From positions 1-64,000 of the forward strand of contig NZ_ATVX01000003.1 in assembly GCF_000420945.1 (NCBI RefSeq): 64,000 nucleotides of DNA, read 5' to 3'. The DNA comes from Butyrivibrio sp. VCB2006. GTDB taxonomy: Bacteria > Bacillota > Clostridia > Lachnospirales > Lachnospiraceae. The position numbers and the translations under genes were made by a program. Within the stretch, counting starts at the first letter, position 1, and the number at the start of each line of letters is the position of its first letter. The notes under the pieces are model-generated. The model was not told the DNA's origin. It did no database searches and saw nothing but the letters and a program-made list of their open reading frames with translations. Of the stretch, positions 61,385 through 64,000 are shown in pieces.

Positions 61385-62325
61385 TATTTCAAAAATTCCT
61401 TTACTGATGCATAAACTCCGTCACCATCAAGGCCATACTTCTTAACCAGAGCAGCTGCCGATCCTGACTCACCGAATCTGTCCTGCATACCGATCTTCTT
61501 AACAACTGTAGGACATTCCTCTGAAAGAACGTCACATACAGCGCTTCCAAGACCGCCGATTACTGAATGCTCTTCAACTGTAACAACCTTACCGGTCTTC
61601 TTGGCTGTTGCTACTACGAGCTCTCTGTCGATAGGCTTGATTGTGCAGATATTAACAACTTCTGCGCTGATACCGTCAGCTGCAAGCTTCTCAGCTGCCT
61701 CAAGTGCAGCACCAACTCCGATACCAGTTGCTATAATACTAACATCAGTACCCTCTCTAAGTACAGTACCTTTTCCAAGTTCGAACTTGTAATCAGGTCT
61801 GTCGTTAACTACAGGGCAAGCTGCACGTCCGAAACGGATGTATACAGGGCCTTCGTGCTCAGCTGCTGCTCTAACGCAAGCTCTAGCCTCGATATCATCT
61901 GCAGGACACATAACAACCATTCCAGGGATTGTACGCATAAGTGCAAGATCTTCGTTACACTGATGGCTGGCTCCGTCCTCACCTACAGTGATACCGGCAT
62001 GTGTTCCACCGATCTTAACGTTGAGGTGTGGGTAACCGATTGAGTTACGAACCTGCTCAAATGCACGTCCTGTAGCGAACATAGCAAATGTGCTTACGAA
62101 AGGAATCATACCTGTTGTAGCAAGACCGGCTGCAATGCCCATCATGTTACACTCAGCGATACCACAGTCGATATGACGATCTGGGAATTCCTTCTTGAAC
62201 CAACCTGTTCTTGTTGCTGCTGCAAGGTCTGCATCAAGTACTACTACCTTGTCGTTAACCTTTGCAAGCTCTATAAGTTCTTTACCATAACTATCTCTGG
62301 TAGCAATCTTCTTAACTTCGCTCAT
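61384..62325 (-). CDS. transketolase, C-terminal subunit
   Basis: Pyrimidine and C-terminal domains of a split transketolase. The 313 residues have a front ATRDSYGKELIELAKVNDKVVVLDADLAAAT, the thiamine-pyrimidine glutamate region FPDRHIDCGIAECNMMGIAAGLA, and the C-terminal VTVEEHSVIGGLGSAV. It must pair with the N-terminal subunit encoded upstream. I start at MSEVKKIATRDS with GAGGAGG upstream, which also removes an overlap with the neighbour, leaving a 10-nt gap. It is coupled to rpe. Confidence 0.95.
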   Translation of the reverse strand: MSEVKKIATRDSYGKELIELAKVNDKVVVLDADLAAATRTGWFKKEFPDRHIDCGIAECNMMGIAAGLATTGMIPFVSTFAMFATGRAFEQVRNSIGYPHLNVKIGGTHAGITVGEDGASHQCNEDLALMRTIPGMVVMCPADDIEARACVRAAAEHEGPVYIRFGRAACPVVNDRPDYKFELGKGTVLREGTDVSIIATGIGVGAALEAAEKLAADGISAEVVNICTIKPIDRELVVATAKKTGKVVTVEEHSVIGGLGSAVCDVLSEECPTVVKKIGMQDRFGESGSAAALVKKYGLDGDGVYASVKEFLK

Positions 62326-62335
62326 CTTAACCTCC

Positions 62336-63169
62336 TCAAGCTTCCAGGGCTTCGCCGATCTTGTTAAGATCGTCCATAGCCTTTGCATACTCTTCATCAT
62401 TAGGTGCTACGCCATGCCATGAAACCTGGCCCTCCATGAAGGATACGCCCTTACCCTTAAGGCTGTGTGCGATAATAGCTGTTGGCTGGCCCTTGGTCTC
62501 TCTAGCTTCCTTGAAGGCAGCTCTAAGAGCATCAAAGTCATGAGCATCTACGTTGATTACATGGAAGTTAAATGCCTCAAACTTCTTGTCGATAGGATAT
62601 GGTGAACATACCTGATCAATAGGTCCGTCAATCTGAAGACCGTTGTTATCAACGATAACAACAAGGTTATCAAGCTTGCGGAATCCGGCAAACATTGCTG
62701 CTTCCCAAACCTGTCCTTCCTCAATCTCACCATCACCAAGAAGTGTGTATGTTCTGTAATCTTTATTGTTAAGCTTTGCAGAAAGAGCCATACCACAAGC
62801 AACTGAGATTCCCTGTCCAAGAGAACCACTGCTCATGTCAAGGCCTGGGAGATACTGCATACTAGGATGTCCCTGAAGTCTTGAACCAAGCTTACGAAGT
62901 GTTGTAAGCTCCTCAACAGGGAAGTAGCCCTTCTGTGCCATTACTGAGTAAAGACCAGGTGCTGTATGTCCCTTGGAAAGAACAAAACGATCACGATCAG
63001 GATTCTTAGGATCCTTAGGATCTACGTTCATCTCCTCAAAATACAGATATGTAAAGATATCTGCTGCTGACAGTGATCCACCCGGGTGACCGGCACCTGC
63101 TGCGTGAACCGCTGTAACAATGCCCTTACGGACTTCGTTTGCAATCTTCTGCAATTCTTTGTTAGTCAT
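62336..63169 (-). CDS. transketolase, N-terminal subunit
   Basis: Thiamine-diphosphate-binding half of the split transketolase. The 277 residues have AAGAGHPGGSLSAADI, FVLSKGHTAPGLY, GSLGQGISVACGMAL, and the diphosphate motif LLGDGEIEEGQVWEAAMFA ending in NNGLQIDG. Split enzymes of this kind are usual in Firmicutes. TGGAGG precedes the ATG. It is the first gene of the three-gene unit tktN-tktC-rpe, which handles the non-oxidative pentose-phosphate branch. Confidence 0.95.
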   Translation of the reverse strand: MTNKELQKIANEVRKGIVTAVHAAGAGHPGGSLSAADIFTYLYFEEMNVDPKDPKNPDRDRFVLSKGHTAPGLYSVMAQKGYFPVEELTTLRKLGSRLQGHPSMQYLPGLDMSSGSLGQGISVACGMALSAKLNNKDYRTYTLLGDGEIEEGQVWEAAMFAGFRKLDNLVVIVDNNGLQIDGPIDQVCSPYPIDKKFEAFNFHVINVDAHDFDALRAAFKEARETKGQPTAIIAHSLKGKGVSFMEGQVSWHGVAPNDEEYAKAMDDLNKIGEALEA

Positions 63170-63317
63170 AATTCCTCCACTTTTTTCCTTGCATCATGTT
63201 CTCACAAAACGCACAGTACATATGCATTTCTGTTTCAAATTCTTAACGCAAATACAATGTATCATAATGAAAATCAATTATCTATGTTAATTTTTGCCGA
63301 GATTTTACTATATAGTG

Positions 63318-63361
63318 CTAAAAAAATAGGACGTTCTGCTCTCGCTTCGCTCGCCAGAACA
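63318..63361 (-). terminator. araD terminator
   Basis: GTTCTG (63333-63338) pairs with CAGAAC (63355-63360) around a CG-rich loop and is followed on the minus strand by CCTATTTTTTT. An imperfect CACTAAGC/GCTAAGTG hairpin lies between it and the gene. Confidence 0.65.
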
Positions 63362-63399
63362 AGGTAGTACACTAAGCTCGATAATACCTCGCTAAGTGA

Positions 63400-64000
63400 T
63401 TACCTTTGTCCGTAATAAGCGTTAGCACCGTGCTTTCTGTAATAGTGCTTGTCCTGGAGCTCCTGTGGAGCAGGCATAACGCGAGGATTGATTACTTCGC
63501 ATCTGTAAGCCATCTTAGCAACTTCCTCAGTTACAACTGCGTTGTGAACTGCCTCGTGAGCATCTTTTCCCCAGCTGAAAACGCCGTGGTTCTTGCAAAG
63601 AACAGCAGGAACAGCCACTGGGTCTTTTCCCATGCGCTCGAATTCATTGACGATGAGGTGTCCTGTATTCTCCTCGTATGCATCCTCAATCTCATCCTTG
63701 GTAAGACATCTTACACATGGGATCTCGCCATAGAAATAATCTGCATGAGTTGTGCCGTAGCAAGGAATGCTTCTTCCTGCCTGAGCCCAGCTTGTAGCAT
63801 AGGATGAATGTGTGTGCACAACGCCGCCAACTTCCTTGAAGGCCTTGTAGATCTCAACGTGTGTTGGTGTGTCAGATGAAGGATTAAGCTTACCCTCAAC
63901 CTTATTGCCGTTAAGGTCCATAACTACCATGTCGTCCGGAGTCATGGTCTCGTAGTCAACACCACTTGGCTTGATTACGAAAAGTCCGCTCTCTCTGTCA
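63400..64000 (-). CDS. araD: L-ribulose-5-phosphate 4-epimerase, partial at window edge
   Basis: Converts L-ribulose-5-phosphate to D-xylulose-5-phosphate, feeding arabinose into the pentose-phosphate pathway. The frame stays open to the window end, so the N-terminus is missing. The visible 200 residues include SGLFVIKPSGVDYETM, PSSDTPTHVEIYKAF, zinc ligands in VVHTHSSYATSWAQ, TTHADYFYGEIP, KNHGVFSWGKDAHEA and the C-terminal DKHYYRKHGANAYYGQ. These are the AraD/UlaF/SgbE family motifs; AraD is the usual assignment in Firmicutes. An ATG inside is only the first one visible, not the true start. Confidence 0.9.
   Translation of the reverse strand, partial: DRESGLFVIKPSGVDYETMTPDDMVVMDLNGNKVEGKLNPSSDTPTHVEIYKAFKEVGGVVHTHSSYATSWAQAGRSIPCYGTTHADYFYGEIPCVRCLTKDEIEDAYEENTGHLIVNEFERMGKDPVAVPAVLCKNHGVFSWGKDAHEAVHNAVVTEEVAKMAYRCEVINPRVMPAPQELQDKHYYRKHGANAYYGQR

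Overview
The window is ordinary chromosome of a low-to-moderate GC anaerobic Firmicute. The best guess is a Lachnospiraceae member close to Butyrivibrio or Pseudobutyrivibrio. This rests on the SAM-I leader of metK, a PyrK-type dihydroorotate dehydrogenase, a split transketolase, a DUF624/YesL protein beside an MsmK/UgpC-type ATPase and a CdaR-like regulator, and protein wording typical of that family. The assignment is inference from memory, not a database result. Nearly all genes lie on the minus strand. No tRNA, rRNA, insertion sequence or CRISPR array was found.

Layout. Positions 1-20136 are housekeeping: lysS and greA (behind a perfect-consensus promoter), dusB, a small conserved gene, coaX, birA, argF, an SH3/SleB-type wall hydrolase, proC, a TrmH-type RNA methylase, pfkA, dnaE, SAM-riboswitch-controlled metK, and an MBOAT plus SGNH acylation pair. 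Positions 20442-24758 are the most accessory part. They hold an unknown two-TM membrane protein, then a 2.3 kb segment (adenosine-deaminase-like, truncated GNAT, PD-(D/E)XK nuclease-like) bracketed by two homologous arrays of GACACTAG hairpins, then two more large palindromes. Positions 24759-37635 hold guaA, an NlpC/P60 hydrolase, asnS with a trigger-factor-like lipoprotein, ispE, a gene behind a textbook sigma-28 promoter, the pyrC-pyrK-pyrD operon and a PlsC acyltransferase.

Positions 37700-45337 hold a late muropeptide cluster (alpha/beta hydrolase, a Mur ligase with a membrane domain in place of the usual N-terminal domain, and a Ddl with a Gly/Lys-rich insertion), then an aconitase-family hydratase and a GH9-like lipoprotein with altered catalytic motifs. 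Positions 45434-54621 hold an orphan sugar-type binding lipoprotein, tadA, an Rrf2/IscR-like regulator, the SRP RNA, a CdaR-like regulator, the MsmK/UgpC ATPase and a four-gene operon ending in a degenerate GGDEF membrane protein. Positions 54816-64000 hold metG, map with a SEC-C zinc motif, a 5'-nucleotidase-like phosphoesterase, a PhnD-like lipoprotein, and a pentose-phosphate group (split transketolase, rpe, and araD running off the edge).

Most transcription units end in clear intrinsic terminators, several of them shared by convergent genes. The most promising unexplained material is the pair of repeat arrays and what they enclose, the unusual cell-wall ligases, the sigma-28-driven gene, and the palindrome-dense spacers after guaA, asnS, metG and araD.
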